Position numbers and translations under genes: made by a program. 64,000 nt of DNA from Pseudomonas sp. gcc21 (lineage in GTDB: Bacteria > Pseudomonadota > Gammaproteobacteria > Pseudomonadales > Pseudomonadaceae), in the NCBI RefSeq assembly GCF_012844345.1, contig NZ_CP051625.1, positions 1,922,001 to 1,986,000 on the forward strand, given 5' to 3'. How positions within the stretch are numbered: the first letter of the stretch is position 1; every line of letters begins with the position of its first letter. The notes under the pieces were generated by a model, which did not search any database, was not told the origin of the DNA, and saw nothing but the letters and a program-made list of their open reading frames with translations. Below are positions 18,795 through 28,107 of the stretch, in pieces.

Positions 18795-20510
18795 ATGAGC
18801 GAAGTTATCAAAGTACCGGGCATCGGCGATGCCGAAGGTGAAGTCATCGAAATTCTGGTCAAGGAAGGCGACACCATTGAACCGGAGCAGAGCCTGATCA
18901 CCCTGGAGTCGGATAAGGCGAGCATGGAAGTCCCCTCCCCCAAGGGCGGCGTAGTGAAGTCCATCAAGGTAAAACTAGGCGACCAGCTGAAAGAAGGTGA
19001 CGACCTGATTGAACTGGAGTCAGCCGAGGCTGAGTCAGACCGGGCAGATGCCCAGTCCGACGATTCGCAAGGCACCAGCGACGATCATCCCGTCGACGAA
19101 GCGGAAGAAGCGGCAGCGCCTGAGAAGGAAACCGGCGAGGAAACCGTAGACGAATCCGCCGCACCGCCCAGCGAATCAGTCAAGGAAGTACAGGTACCCG
19201 ATATCGGCGACGGCAAGGCCAAGATCATCGAGATCATGGTCAGCCCGGGCGACTCCGTCGAGGCCGAACAGTCCTTGCTGGTTCTGGAATCAGACAAGGC
19301 CAGCATGGAGATTCCGGCGCCCTTCGCCGGCGTGATTGATTCTATCGAAGCCAAGATGGATCAGGACGTGCAGACCGGCGACCTGATCCTGCACATGCGG
19401 GTCAAAGGCGAACCCGATAGCGCGCCAGCCAAAGCACAGCAGCCCAAGCCGGGGTCTGAAGACAAACAAGCAGCATCGAAAGCCCCTGCAAACGAGCAGC
19501 AACAAAAGGACAAGGCCGAACCACAGCAGACCAAAGCCAGCGCCGACAGGGATAAACCCGTTCCGCCTCCAGTCGGCCGTCCCAGCCGCGAGGGCACCAA
19601 GGTGCACGCCGGCCCGGCCGTGCGCAAACTGGCCCGTGAGTTTGGCGTGGATCTGACCGATATCAGCGGCAGTGGGCCGCATGACCGCATCCTCAAGGAA
19701 GATGTTCAGTCCCACGTGCAAGGGATCATGAAGCAAACCAAGCAGGGGGCTGGCCAAGGGGCCGTCGGAGGCGCGGGCATACCACCGGTTCCCGAGATTG
19801 ATTTCAGCCGCTTCGGCGAGGTTGAAATCAAGGATATGACCCGCCTGCAGCAAATCGGCGCGACCAATATCCATCGCAGTTGGCTCAACGTGCCGCACGT
19901 TACCCAGTTTGATCAGGCGGATATCACCGAGCTCGAGACGTTCCGCAAGGATCAGAAAGCGGTCGCGGAGAAAGCCGGCGTCAAACTGACGGTCCTGCCC
20001 TTCCTGCTCAAGGCGTGCGCGCATCTGTTACGCGAACAGCCGAATTTCAACGTGTCATTGGTGCCAGGTGGTAAACAACTGGTGCACAAGCAGTACGTGC
20101 ACATCGGGTTCGCTGTGGATACGCCGGATGGGCTGATGGTCCCGGTGATCCGGGATGTGGACAAGAAGAGCCTGCTGCAACTGGCGGCTGAAGCAGCCGA
20201 GCTGGCCGAAAAGGCGCGCACCAAGAAACTCGGAGCCGACGGCATGCAAGGCGCGTGTTTCACGATCTCCAGCCTTGGCCACATCGGCGGTACCTACTTC
20301 ACGCCGATCGTCAACGCGCCGGAAGTCGCCATCCTCGGCGTCAGCCGCGCGTCCATGCAACCAGTGTGGGACGGAAACAGCTTCCAGCCACGGCTGATGC
20401 TGCCGCTATCACTGTCCTACGACCACCGCGCCATCAACGGTGCAGCTGCCGCTCAGTTCACCAAGCGTTTGGATGAGCTATTAGGCGATATACGGTCGAT
20501 GTTGTTGTAA
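18795..20510 (+). CDS. aceF: Pyruvate dehydrogenase E2, dihydrolipoamide acetyltransferase
   Basis: 571 residues, a little longer than the ~547 I recall for P. aeruginosa. Two lipoyl domains are present, each with the DKAS motif: the lipoylated lysines are Lys41 (ESDKASMEVP) and Lys168 (ESDKASMEIP). A Glu/Ala-rich linker separates them. A Lys/Gln/Pro-rich linker leads to the E1-binding domain (HAGPAVRKLAREFGVDL, about 270-300), then the catalytic domain ends in SLSYDHRAINGAAAAQF with the catalytic His. It forms the core of the complex with AceE and a dihydrolipoamide dehydrogenase encoded elsewhere. Confidence 0.97.
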   Translation: MSEVIKVPGIGDAEGEVIEILVKEGDTIEPEQSLITLESDKASMEVPSPKGGVVKSIKVKLGDQLKEGDDLIELESAEAESDRADAQSDDSQGTSDDHPVDEAEEAAAPEKETGEETVDESAAPPSESVKEVQVPDIGDGKAKIIEIMVSPGDSVEAEQSLLVLESDKASMEIPAPFAGVIDSIEAKMDQDVQTGDLILHMRVKGEPDSAPAKAQQPKPGSEDKQAASKAPANEQQQKDKAEPQQTKASADRDKPVPPPVGRPSREGTKVHAGPAVRKLAREFGVDLTDISGSGPHDRILKEDVQSHVQGIMKQTKQGAGQGAVGGAGIPPVPEIDFSRFGEVEIKDMTRLQQIGATNIHRSWLNVPHVTQFDQADITELETFRKDQKAVAEKAGVKLTVLPFLLKACAHLLREQPNFNVSLVPGGKQLVHKQYVHIGFAVDTPDGLMVPVIRDVDKKSLLQLAAEAAELAEKARTKKLGADGMQGACFTISSLGHIGGTYFTPIVNAPEVAILGVSRASMQPVWDGNSFQPRLMLPLSLSYDHRAINGAAAAQFTKRLDELLGDIRSMLL

Positions 20511-20530
20511 CAGGCAGGATGTAGAGCTGC

Positions 20531-20567
20531 ATCTCGCCAAGATGTCAGCCGAGAATCTTGGCGGGAT
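20531..20567 (+). terminator. Hairpin after aceF, probable terminator
   Basis: A 13-bp stem with one wobble pair (ATCTCGCCAAGAT against ATCTTGGCGGGAT) and an 11-base loop, 20 bases after the aceF stop. There is no T-run, so it may stabilise the 3' end rather than terminate on its own. Confidence 0.5.
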
Positions 20568-20595
20568 GGACCAGCTCTCGATCAAACACGGGACG

Positions 20596-21117
20596 ATGGA
20601 ATGTCGAGTTCCATCTCGACAACATACGTAGCGGCAACTCCCGCGGCCGGGATGGAACCCGGCCCTCCATAGATCACCTGCTCACCACCAACCGAGACTT
20701 GTCTCAGCACTACCGTCCAGTCCAGCGCACTCAACCACGTCCGCCCCTAAGCACTCTCACGCAGCTTGTTTCCGACCAAAGCGAGAACCGAACCTTCGTC
20801 AAGATAGCGGAGCTATGGAATGTCGAGTTCCATCTCGACAACGTACGTAGCGGCACCTCCGCGGCCGGGATGGAACCCGGCCCTCCATAGATCACCTGCT
20901 CACCAACAACCGAGATTTGTCTCAGCGCTACCGTTCACTCCAGCGCACTCAACCACGTCCGGCCCTAAGCACTCTCACGCAGCTTGTTTCCGACCAAAGC
21001 GAGAACCGGACCTTCGTCAAAATAGCGGAGCTATGGAATGTCGAGCTCCATCTCGACAACGTACGTAGCGGCACCTCCGCGGCCGGGATGGAACCCGGCC
21101 CTCCATAGATCACCTGC
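20596..21117. repeat. Tandem REP-type array, three ~219-bp units beside a RAYT gene
   Basis: Units begin at 20596, 20815 and 21033 (periods 219 and 218). Each opens ATGGAATGTCGAG and holds two hairpins: GTCGAG-loop-CTCGAC (20603-20620, 20822-20839, 21040-21057) and GGCCGGG-loop-CCCGGCC (20645-20664, 20863-20882, 21081-21100), about 24 bases apart with a GTAG tetranucleotide between. The loops are TTCCAT (CTCCAT in unit 3) and ATGGAA. The rest of units 1 and 2 resembles the 3' end of the adjacent RAYT gene on the minus strand, including the bases that encode its last residues LGCW and its stop. The array fills the 607-base gap after aceF; no other gene was seen there. Confidence 0.85.
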
Positions 21118-21750
21118 TCACCAACAACCGAGATTTGTCGCAGCATCAGTTCTAGCAGCGCCCGCGCTCGACCACGCCCAATCCTCAGCGTAATCACATA
21201 GCTTCGCTTTCACCGGATTGTGATGAATATAGCGCACCGAGGCTTCGAGATGCGCCTGGCTGCGGACGTAACGATCCCAATATCCACGCATCCAGAAACC
21301 GCGCTCAGGGAGTTGCAAATCCAATGTGGTGGCGCTCTGAAGAGCCCAGCGGGCTGTATACGTTTTCCATCCTTGAACGATCCGAGGCAGCGAATACGTT
21401 GGCTTGATCAGAACGTGAACATGATTAGGCATGATGCACCATGCAATGAGCTCATAACGCTTGCCGGCATAGAACTGCAAAGCTTGTCGCAGCGTTGCTG
21501 CCATTGAAGGGTGAGTCAGTACGCAACATCCATGGCCACGGTCCAGATGCACTTCTATCTGCGCCCGAACCGCATAAGAATGTTCAACGTCGGGCAGCCG
21601 TTTTGACTCGCTCTTCAATGATTTGAGCACAGCTGCAGGGAGACCGTCGGCAAGCCTGAAAGTTATAAATTGAATAACATCGGGTGAATCGAAATGAGGA
21701 AGCTTGCGAGACGTATACCAACCCCGATGCTCGTCGCTGCGGGCAGTCAT
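21118..21750 (-). CDS. REP-associated tyrosine transposase (RAYT, Y1/HUH family)
   Basis: 210 residues from the chosen ATG. A Y1 single-strand transposase-like nuclease: the HUH motif in WCIMPNHVHVLIKP and the tyrosine-bearing C-terminal region RYVRSQAHLEASVRYIHHNP. RAYTs bind and cleave REP hairpins, usually next to a GTAG or GTGG tetranucleotide, and are thought to disseminate them. Here REP-like hairpins lie on both sides (three units at its 3' end, one at 21931 on its 5' side). Its last codons fall inside the third repeat unit. A GTG at 21795 could extend the N-terminus by 15 residues. Confidence 0.88.
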   Translation of the reverse strand: MTARSDEHRGWYTSRKLPHFDSPDVIQFITFRLADGLPAAVLKSLKSESKRLPDVEHSYAVRAQIEVHLDRGHGCCVLTHPSMAATLRQALQFYAGKRYELIAWCIMPNHVHVLIKPTYSLPRIVQGWKTYTARWALQSATTLDLQLPERGFWMRGYWDRYVRSQAHLEASVRYIHHNPVKAKLCDYAEDWAWSSAGAARTDAATNLGCW

Positions 21751-21930
21751 ATGCGGCAATCCTTGCTGGGCACGGAGACCGATAGTAACAATCACGTAAA
21801 TTTGGCGAAGGAAGCAGCTCGCAACAATAGGGTTCAGAAGGAAGTACCGAGCCCCCCTCTCTCACTTCAATCTGCCCCGCGAAATCCACCGGCCGGAGTG
21901 GAACTCTTTCGCTCAACCAGCGCAGGCATT

Positions 21931-22010
21931 ATGGAATGTCGAGTTCCATCTCGACAACGCGACTCGCGGCAACTCCAGCGGCCGGGATGAACCCAGCCGC
22001 TGGAGGCAGC
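21931..22010. repeat. Partial REP-type copy on the 5' side of the RAYT gene
   Basis: ATGGAATGTCGAG recurs at 21931 with the GTCGAG-TTCCAT-CTCGAC hairpin intact (21938-21955). The second hairpin has changed to an imperfect CAGCGGC/GCCGCTG stem with a disrupted loop. With the array at 20596-21117 it brackets the RAYT gene, as in other REP/RAYT units. It ends just before the clpB stop codon. Confidence 0.75.
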
Positions 22011-22018
22011 ATTGCGCA

Positions 22019-24586
22019 TCACCCCGCAAATACAAACGCCTCGTCCTCAACTTTCGCCTTGATTACTGTGCCCGGCTCGAAATCCCCCGCCAGAATGCGT
22101 TGCGCCAGCGGGTTTTCGATCCAGCGCTGAATGGCGCGCTTGAGCGGGCGAGCGCCGTACACCGGGTCATAGCCGACAGCGATGAGTTTTTCCAGCGCTT
22201 CATCGGTCAACTCCAGCTGCAGATCGCGTTCAGCGAGACGCTGGCTCAGACGGCTCATCTGGATGTTGGCGATGCCAGCAATCTGATCCTTGCCGAGCGG
22301 CTCGAATACCACGACCTCATCGATCCGGTTGATGAACTCCGGACGGAAGTGCTGCCCGATGGCGTCCATCACCGCCGCCTGCTGCGCCTCGTGATCACCC
22401 ACCAGTTCCTGGATCTGCGCTGAACCCAGGTTCGATGTCATGACGATCACCGTGTTGCGGAAGTCCACGGTGCGGCCCTGACTATCGGTCAGGCGACCGT
22501 CTTCCAGCACCTGCAGCAACACGTTGAAGACATCCGGGTGCGCTTTCTCCACCTCATCCAGCAGGATCACCGAGTAAGGCTTGCGCCGAACGGCTTCGGT
22601 CAGATAACCACCTTCTTCATAACCGACGTAGCCCGGGGGCGCACCGATCAGGCGCGCCACGGAATGCTTCTCCATGAACTCGGACATGTCGATGCGCACC
22701 ATCGCCTCCTCGGTGTCGAAGAGGAATTCCGCCAGCGCCTTGCACAACTCGGTCTTACCGACACCGGTCGGCCCGAGGAACATGAAGGAGCCGCTCGGCC
22801 GGTTCGGATCTGCCAGGCCTGCACGTGAACGGCGCACCGCGTTCGAGACCGCAACCACCGCCTCATGCTGGCCGATTACGCGGTTGTGCAGCGCATCTTC
22901 CATACGCAGCAGTTTGTCGCGCTCACCTTCGAGCATCTTACTGACCGGAATGCCGGTCCACTTGGACACGACTTCGGCGATCTCCTCATCGGTGACCTTA
23001 TTGCGCAGCAGCTGGTTCTCGGTCTTGCCGTGCTGATCAGCCATCTGTTGGCTACGCTCAAGATCGGGAATAATGCCGTACTGCAGCTCGGCCATCTTGT
23101 TCAGATCACCGCGGCGCCGGGCGTTTTCCAGCTCCTGCTTGGCCTGTTCGATCTTCTCCTGGATCTGCGCTGTACCCTGCACATCAGCTTTTTCGGCCTT
23201 CCAGATTTCTTCCAGATCCGAATATTCGCGTTCAACCTTGGCAATTTCTTCCTTGAGCTTCTCCAGCCGCTTCAGCGCCGCTTCGTCGTCCTCTTTCTTC
23301 AGCGCTTCGCGTTCGACTTTAAGCTGAATCAGGCGACGCTCGAGACGATCAAGCGCCTCCGGCTTGGAGTCGATTTCCATGCGGATGCGACTGGCGGCCT
23401 CGTCGATCAGGTCGATGGCCTTGTCAGGCAGCTGCCGGTCGGTAATGTAACGGTGACTCAATTTGGCAGCGGCGATGATCGCCCCGTCAGTAATAGCCAC
23501 CTTGTGGTGCACTTCGTAGCGCTCTTTCAGGCCACGCAGGATAGCAATGGTGTCTTCCTCGCTGGGCTCATCCACCAGCACCTTCTGGAAGCGACGCTCA
23601 AGCGCAGCATCCTTCTCGATGTACTTGCGGTATTCATCCAGCGTGGTCGCCCCGACGCAATGCAATTCGCCCCGCGCCAGCGCAGGCTTGAGCATATTCC
23701 CGGCGTCCATCGAGCCTTCAGCCTTGCCCGCGCCAACCATGGTATGCAGCTCGTCAATGAACAGGATCACCCGGCCTTCCTGCTTGCCCAGCTCGCTAAG
23801 CACCGCCTTGAGCCGCTCCTCGAACTCACCGCGGAACTTGGCGCCGGCGATCAGCGAGCCCATATCCAGCGACAGGAGCCGCTTGTCCTTGAGGCCATCA
23901 GGCACTTCGCCGTTGACGATGCGCTGTGCAAGCCCTTCGACAATAGCGGTCTTACCCACACCAGGCTCACCAATCAGCACCGGGTTGTTCTTGGTACGGC
24001 GCTGCAGCACCTGGACGGTACGGCGGATCTCATCATCGCGGCCGATGACCGGATCGAGCTTGCCTTCCTCGGCGCGTTTGGTCATGTCGACGGTGTATTT
24101 ATCCAGCGCCTGGCGCGACTCTTCAGCATTGGGGTCATTCACTGACTCACCGCCGCGCAGGTGCTCGATGGCGTTTTCAAGAGCCTGTTTGGATACGCCT
24201 TGCCCGGTGAGAATCTTGCCCAGCGCGGTGTTGGGTTCCATTGCAGCGAGCAAGACCAGTTCACTGGAGATAAACTGGTCGCCCTTCTTCTGCGCCAGGC
24301 GGTCGGCCTGGTTGAACAAACGCGCGAGTTCCTGCGACAGATTGATGTCACCGGTGGGGTTACTGATAGTGGGCAGCTTGTCCAAGGCTGCGCCCAGATC
24401 GCTGCGCAGCTTGTTTACGTCGAAGCCGACCTGACGCAACAGCGGCGCGATGGAACCCTGCTGCTGTTCAAGCATGGCGAGCAACAGATGCAAGGGGTCA
24501 ATCTGATTGTGGTCACGACCTACAGCCAACGATTGCGCGTCAGCCAGGGCCATCTGAAGTTTGCTGGTAAAGCGATCAATACGCAT
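22019..24586 (-). CDS. clpB: ATP-dependent disaggregase ClpB
   Basis: 855 residues, full length. A Hsp100 chaperone that extracts polypeptides from aggregates with DnaK. It has an N-terminal Clp repeat domain, a first AAA+ module (Walker A GEPGVGKT near residue 205), a long coiled-coil middle domain (about 400-530, rich in E/K/L/R) and a second AAA+ module (Walker [10 protein letters not shown], near 605), ending in FVFAG. AGGA lies 9 bases before the ATG. A sigma-32-type promoter is visible upstream. The clpB-pgeF-rluD-bamD order is as in P. aeruginosa. Confidence 0.97.
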   Translation of the reverse strand: MRIDRFTSKLQMALADAQSLAVGRDHNQIDPLHLLLAMLEQQQGSIAPLLRQVGFDVNKLRSDLGAALDKLPTISNPTGDINLSQELARLFNQADRLAQKKGDQFISSELVLLAAMEPNTALGKILTGQGVSKQALENAIEHLRGGESVNDPNAEESRQALDKYTVDMTKRAEEGKLDPVIGRDDEIRRTVQVLQRRTKNNPVLIGEPGVGKTAIVEGLAQRIVNGEVPDGLKDKRLLSLDMGSLIAGAKFRGEFEERLKAVLSELGKQEGRVILFIDELHTMVGAGKAEGSMDAGNMLKPALARGELHCVGATTLDEYRKYIEKDAALERRFQKVLVDEPSEEDTIAILRGLKERYEVHHKVAITDGAIIAAAKLSHRYITDRQLPDKAIDLIDEAASRIRMEIDSKPEALDRLERRLIQLKVEREALKKEDDEAALKRLEKLKEEIAKVEREYSDLEEIWKAEKADVQGTAQIQEKIEQAKQELENARRRGDLNKMAELQYGIIPDLERSQQMADQHGKTENQLLRNKVTDEEIAEVVSKWTGIPVSKMLEGERDKLLRMEDALHNRVIGQHEAVVAVSNAVRRSRAGLADPNRPSGSFMFLGPTGVGKTELCKALAEFLFDTEEAMVRIDMSEFMEKHSVARLIGAPPGYVGYEEGGYLTEAVRRKPYSVILLDEVEKAHPDVFNVLLQVLEDGRLTDSQGRTVDFRNTVIVMTSNLGSAQIQELVGDHEAQQAAVMDAIGQHFRPEFINRIDEVVVFEPLGKDQIAGIANIQMSRLSQRLAERDLQLELTDEALEKLIAVGYDPVYGARPLKRAIQRWIENPLAQRILAGDFEPGTVIKAKVEDEAFVFAG

Positions 24587-24647
24587 CTTGTATGTCCTGT
24601 CTATAGAACCGGAACGGGAGCCGGTCAGAAACCAATGAATGGAGTAT

Positions 24648-24675
24648 AGATAAGGACGATTGTCAGGCTTTCAAG
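24648..24675 (-). promoter_or_regulatory. Sigma-32-type (heat-shock) promoter of clpB
   Basis: On the minus strand CTTGAA (24675-24670) is followed after 14 bases by CCTTATCT (24655-24648). These match the RpoH consensus -35 CTTGAA and approximate its -10 CCCCATNT at proper spacing. The start codon lies about 60 bases downstream. Confidence 0.7.
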
Positions 24676-24730
24676 GCGTCAGGCATTGATCAGGGTCAAA
24701 ATTTTGTCACTCACCATTCAATACATCTGG

Positions 24731-25465
24731 TTAGCCAGATGTGTTCAGCCAGATAAGCGATGCAAAGCGGCCAGTCTGTCCGTCTCGACGGTAGGAGTAG
24801 AAACGCAGCGGGTCACTGACAGTGCACAGGCCACCGCCATACACAGCAGTAACGCCCGCTGCCTGCAGCCGTAGCCGTGCCAGGCGATAGATGTCTGCCA
24901 TGTAGCGTCCGGCGTTGATGGAAGGCACGAACGCGGCGGCGGCAGCGGCGGTGTCTGCAATGAATGCATCCCGCACTTCCGCACCCACTTCGAACGATGC
25001 TGGCCCTATCGCGGGGCCGAGCCAGACCAATAGCTGGTCGGCTGGGGTTTGCAGAGCCTGGATGGTTGACTCCAGTACACCGCCAACCAGTCCGCGCCAG
25101 CCGGCGTGGGCCGCAGCCACCCGCGACCCGACCCGATCACAGAACAGCACAGGCAAACAGTCCGCGGTCATGATGGTGCAGGCGATGCCTGGCTGATCTG
25201 TCCAGCTGGCGTCAGCATTCAGAACGGTTCCAGGCTGGGCGCGCACGGCGAGCGAACTGTGCGTCTGCTCCAGCCATACCGGCTGGCTACCCGTCTCGGC
25301 AGCCAGCCGCGCACGGTTTGCCGCGACGTGATCGGGATCATCGCCGACGTGATCGCCAAGATTGAAGCTGTCCCAGGGAGGCAAACTGACGCCGCCCTGG
25401 CGGGTCGTAATACAGGTGCGCACCCGTTCCGGCGCGGGCCACTCAGCCTGCAACCAGGAGCGCAT
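24731..25465 (-). CDS. pgeF: Peptidoglycan editing factor PgeF (YfiH, multicopper polyphenol oxidase family)
   Basis: 244 residues. The YfiH/LACC1 family; related proteins have purine nucleoside phosphorylase or adenosine deaminase activity, and E. coli YfiH removes wrongly built peptidoglycan precursors. TRQGGVSLPPWDSFNLGDHVGDD, LEQTHS, TADCLPVLF and AAAHAGWRGLVGGVLE hold the conserved metal-binding His and Cys residues. The start overlaps the rluD stop by one base (TAATG), so it is translated with rluD. Confidence 0.92.
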   Translation of the reverse strand: MRSWLQAEWPAPERVRTCITTRQGGVSLPPWDSFNLGDHVGDDPDHVAANRARLAAETGSQPVWLEQTHSSLAVRAQPGTVLNADASWTDQPGIACTIMTADCLPVLFCDRVGSRVAAAHAGWRGLVGGVLESTIQALQTPADQLLVWLGPAIGPASFEVGAEVRDAFIADTAAAAAAFVPSINAGRYMADIYRLARLRLQAAGVTAVYGGGLCTVSDPLRFYSYRRDGQTGRFASLIWLNTSG

Positions 25466-26424
25466 TAATCTTCCATCTCGCCGTCTTCACGGAGCAGGCT
25501 GAGCAGCTCAACCATGTCGGCAGGCAAAGGCGCTTCCCATCTCATCGTGCGGCCATCATCCGGGTGCACCAGTTCGAGACGCCGTGCATGCAGTGCCTGG
25601 CGCGGGAATTCACGTAGCATCTTGATCAGTTCAGGCGAGGCGCCCGGCGGAATCCGCAGACGACCACCGTAGGTCTGATCGCCAATCAGCGGAAAACGCA
25701 GGTGACTCATGTGCACCCGTATCTGGTGCGTCCGCCCCGTCTCGAGCTTAACCTTCACGTGCGTGTGCGCACGGAATCGGCTGATCACGCGGTAGTGACT
25801 GACCGCCTGTTTGCCACCTGCCATCACGGCCATCTTCTGGCGATTGGTGCCGTGGCGGGCAATCGGCTCGTCGATCTTGCCGCCCGCAGTCATCACGCCC
25901 ACCACTACGCATTCATATTCCCGAGTAACGCTGCGTGCCTGCAGCTGCAGGACCAGATCGGTCTGGGCTTCGAGGGTTTTGGCCACCACCATCAGCCCCG
26001 TGGTGTCCTTGTCCAGGCGGTGCACGATACCAGCGCGCGGCACTTTGGCCAGCTCCGGCGCATGGTGCAGCAAGGCGTTGAGCAAAGTACCGTCCTGGTG
26101 CCCGGCGGCCGGATGCACCACCAGCCCGGCTGGCTTATTGATGACCAGAATGGCGTGATCTTCGTAGACAATCTCAAGGTCGATGGCTTCGGCTTTCCAG
26201 TCGCCCTGATCCTCAAGTTCGGCTTCAAGCTCCAGCTTCTCACCACCATACAGGGTGTCGCGCGGGCGCAAGGTTCGGCCATCGACGGTCAGGCTGCCAT
26301 CCTTGATCCAGCCTTGCAGACGGGACCTCGAGTATTCTGAGAACAACTGTGCGGCCACCTGGTCGAGGCGTTGCCCGCCATTTTCAGCAGCAACCTGGGC
26401 GGACAAGCGGATACGATCGGACAT
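25465..26424 (-). CDS. rluD: 23S rRNA pseudouridine synthase RluD
   Basis: 319 residues. Makes the pseudouridines at 1911, 1915 and 1917 in helix 69 of 23S rRNA. An N-terminal S4 RNA-binding domain (GGQRLDQVAAQLFSEYSRSR) precedes the catalytic domain with IVHRLDKDTTGLMVVAKT, which holds the catalytic Asp, and then GRTHQIRVHMSHLRFPLIGD. It diverges from bamD and is followed by pgeF. Confidence 0.96.
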   Translation of the reverse strand: MSDRIRLSAQVAAENGGQRLDQVAAQLFSEYSRSRLQGWIKDGSLTVDGRTLRPRDTLYGGEKLELEAELEDQGDWKAEAIDLEIVYEDHAILVINKPAGLVVHPAAGHQDGTLLNALLHHAPELAKVPRAGIVHRLDKDTTGLMVVAKTLEAQTDLVLQLQARSVTREYECVVVGVMTAGGKIDEPIARHGTNRQKMAVMAGGKQAVSHYRVISRFRAHTHVKVKLETGRTHQIRVHMSHLRFPLIGDQTYGGRLRIPPGASPELIKMLREFPRQALHARRLELVHPDDGRTMRWEAPLPADMVELLSLLREDGEMED

Positions 26425-26621
26425 TAAGAACTCACTGGATCGCGCTGGAGTGCCGAAAGGTAGAGATGTAATCCCTTTTGGTTTTCGACTCTGCGCTGTG
26501 GTTAAATACGGCTTCTTTTCCTAGCACGCACCGGCTGTCCGGGATGCTGGCAAACAATGACCAACTATAACAGGACGCCTGTTCAGGCAACAGCTTGCGC
26601 TCGTCCATCCGGATATCAGAT

Positions 26622-27617
26622 ATGTCAATGAAACACCTCGTGCTGGTCGGCTTGTTGTCTTTAATGGCCGCCTGTTCGTCAAACAACAAAACGCTTGACG
26701 AGGCTCTCAGCGAGTCAGAACTTTACGCCATGGTTCAACAGGATCTGGACGCCAACAACTACGGACCTGCCATTGAAAAGCTCAGGGCGCTGGAGTCACG
26801 CTATCCCTTTGGTCGTTATGCCCAACAGGCCCAGCTCGAACTGATTTACGCGTACTACAAGAATCTGGAGCCGGACGCGACCAAGACGGCCGCCGACCGC
26901 TTCATCCGCCTGCATCCGCAACATCCCGATGTCGACTATGCCTATTACATGCGGGGCATGGCGTCATTCGATCGCGACCGCGGCATGTTTGAGCGCTTCC
27001 TTCCGCTGGACATGACCCGCCGTGACCCGGGCGCCGCGCGTGATTCATTCAACGAGTTTGCCCAGCTGGTCAGCCGTTACCCGAATAGCCGCTATGCCGA
27101 AGACTCACGTCGCCGCATGGTCTATCTGCGCAACCTGCTGGCGGCCTATGACATCCATGTGGGTCATTACTATCTGAAGCGCGAGGCCTTCGTTGCCGCC
27201 GCCAACCGGGGCCGCTACGTTGTAGAGAATTTTCAGCAGACCCCGTCAGTCGCCGACGGTCTGGCGATCATGGTAGAAGCCTATCGCCGCCTGGCACTGA
27301 CCGAGCTGGCAGATAAAGCGCTGGTTACCTTGCAGACCAATTACCCCGAGCACCCGAGCCTGGAAGATGGTGAGTTCGTTCACCACGTCCAACCCGCGGA
27401 GCCGGATTCCGGCTTTATCGAATCGGCCACCGTTGGCGTTCTCGACAAGCTGCTCACGCCGCCGTCCCAGAGCGGAACCACCCAGGCCGAGCGCGAAATG
27501 CAGCGTCAGTATCAGGAAGCCCTTGCCTCGCTGCCCCGTGATATCCGCGCCCCGGTAGCACAACAGGAAGAACAGCGTTCCATCTGGAGCCGCATTACCT
27601 TCGGCCTGTTCGACTGA
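26622..27617 (+). CDS. bamD: Outer membrane assembly lipoprotein BamD
   Basis: 331 residues from the chosen ATG. An essential part of the BAM complex that folds outer-membrane proteins with BamA. The signal peptide ends in the lipobox LMAAC, giving lipidated Cys18. TPR motifs follow (for example [36 protein letters not shown] split over two helices). An upstream ATG at 26595 would spoil the signal peptide, so 26622 is preferred although no strong ribosome-binding site is seen. A perfect 10-bp hairpin follows the stop. Confidence 0.95.
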   Translation: MSMKHLVLVGLLSLMAACSSNNKTLDEALSESELYAMVQQDLDANNYGPAIEKLRALESRYPFGRYAQQAQLELIYAYYKNLEPDATKTAADRFIRLHPQHPDVDYAYYMRGMASFDRDRGMFERFLPLDMTRRDPGAARDSFNEFAQLVSRYPNSRYAEDSRRRMVYLRNLLAAYDIHVGHYYLKREAFVAAANRGRYVVENFQQTPSVADGLAIMVEAYRRLALTELADKALVTLQTNYPEHPSLEDGEFVHHVQPAEPDSGFIESATVGVLDKLLTPPSQSGTTQAEREMQRQYQEALASLPRDIRAPVAQQEEQRSIWSRITFGLFD

Positions 27618-27624
27618 TTGTCAA

Positions 27625-27649
27625 CGGCGCGCCTGCATCAGGCGCGCCG
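27625..27649 (+). terminator. Hairpin after bamD
   Basis: Perfect 10-bp GC-rich stem (CGGCGCGCCT/AGGCGCGCCG) with a 5-base loop, 8 bases after the bamD stop. No long T-run follows, so termination is likely but may be incomplete. Confidence 0.6.
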
Positions 27650-27820
27650 GTTCGCTCACCTCTCACGCCCATCCCTCGAACGGCAACTTTCAGCCTGTCG
27701 ATATAACATCCAGACAGCTCCTCGCCTTGCACATCAGCCGGTTCAAAGCCGCAGCAACCTATGGTCTGCTGGCCGCTTGGGATACACTGGCGGCTCATTA
27801 TTCCACTGACAGGACCGGGA

Positions 27821-28057
27821 ATGGGGCTGATCAAATTTATTATCCTGCTGGTATTGGTATACGTCGCCCTGACATTCTGGCGGCGATTCAAAGCACAGCA
27901 GTCAAACAAGGCGAAATCTTCCGCCGCACCTGACACCCCTACTCTTATGGTGCGCTGTTCCCGGTGCAAGGTGTATCTGCCCGAAACTCAAGCACTGCAC
28001 GAGGGAGACCGTTGGTACTGCAGCAAAAACCACCTCGAAGCCGACCATAATGGCTAG
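27821..28057 (+). CDS. Small membrane-anchored Cys-rich protein (PP0621 family)
   Basis: 78 residues. An N-terminal transmembrane helix (GLIKFIILLVLVYVALTFW) precedes a basic linker and a small domain with CSRCKVYLP and WYCSKNH, whose spaced cysteines and histidine suggest a metal-binding knuckle. It matches the PP0621-family small proteins found before pilS in pseudomonads; no function is known to me. An upstream ATG at 27761 would add 20 unconserved residues; the ATG at 27821 follows AGGACCGGGA. Confidence 0.8.
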   Translation: MGLIKFIILLVLVYVALTFWRRFKAQQSNKAKSSAAPDTPTLMVRCSRCKVYLPETQALHEGDRWYCSKNHLEADHNG

Positions 28058-28107
28058 GCTTTTCTGCGCGCCACGCTGGTTCGACTGAAGGTTATGGAAC
28101 AGACATC

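Noticed and set aside
20596..21117. Regular repeats considered as a CRISPR array
   Set aside because: The period is ~219 bp with nearly identical 'spacers', the units hold REP-type hairpins and a gene-end fragment, and no cas gene is present.
22865..24145. Long plus-strand open frame of 426 codons
   Set aside because: It lies wholly antisense to clpB, whose protein is full length and strongly conserved; no ribosome-binding site or family feature supports the antisense frame.
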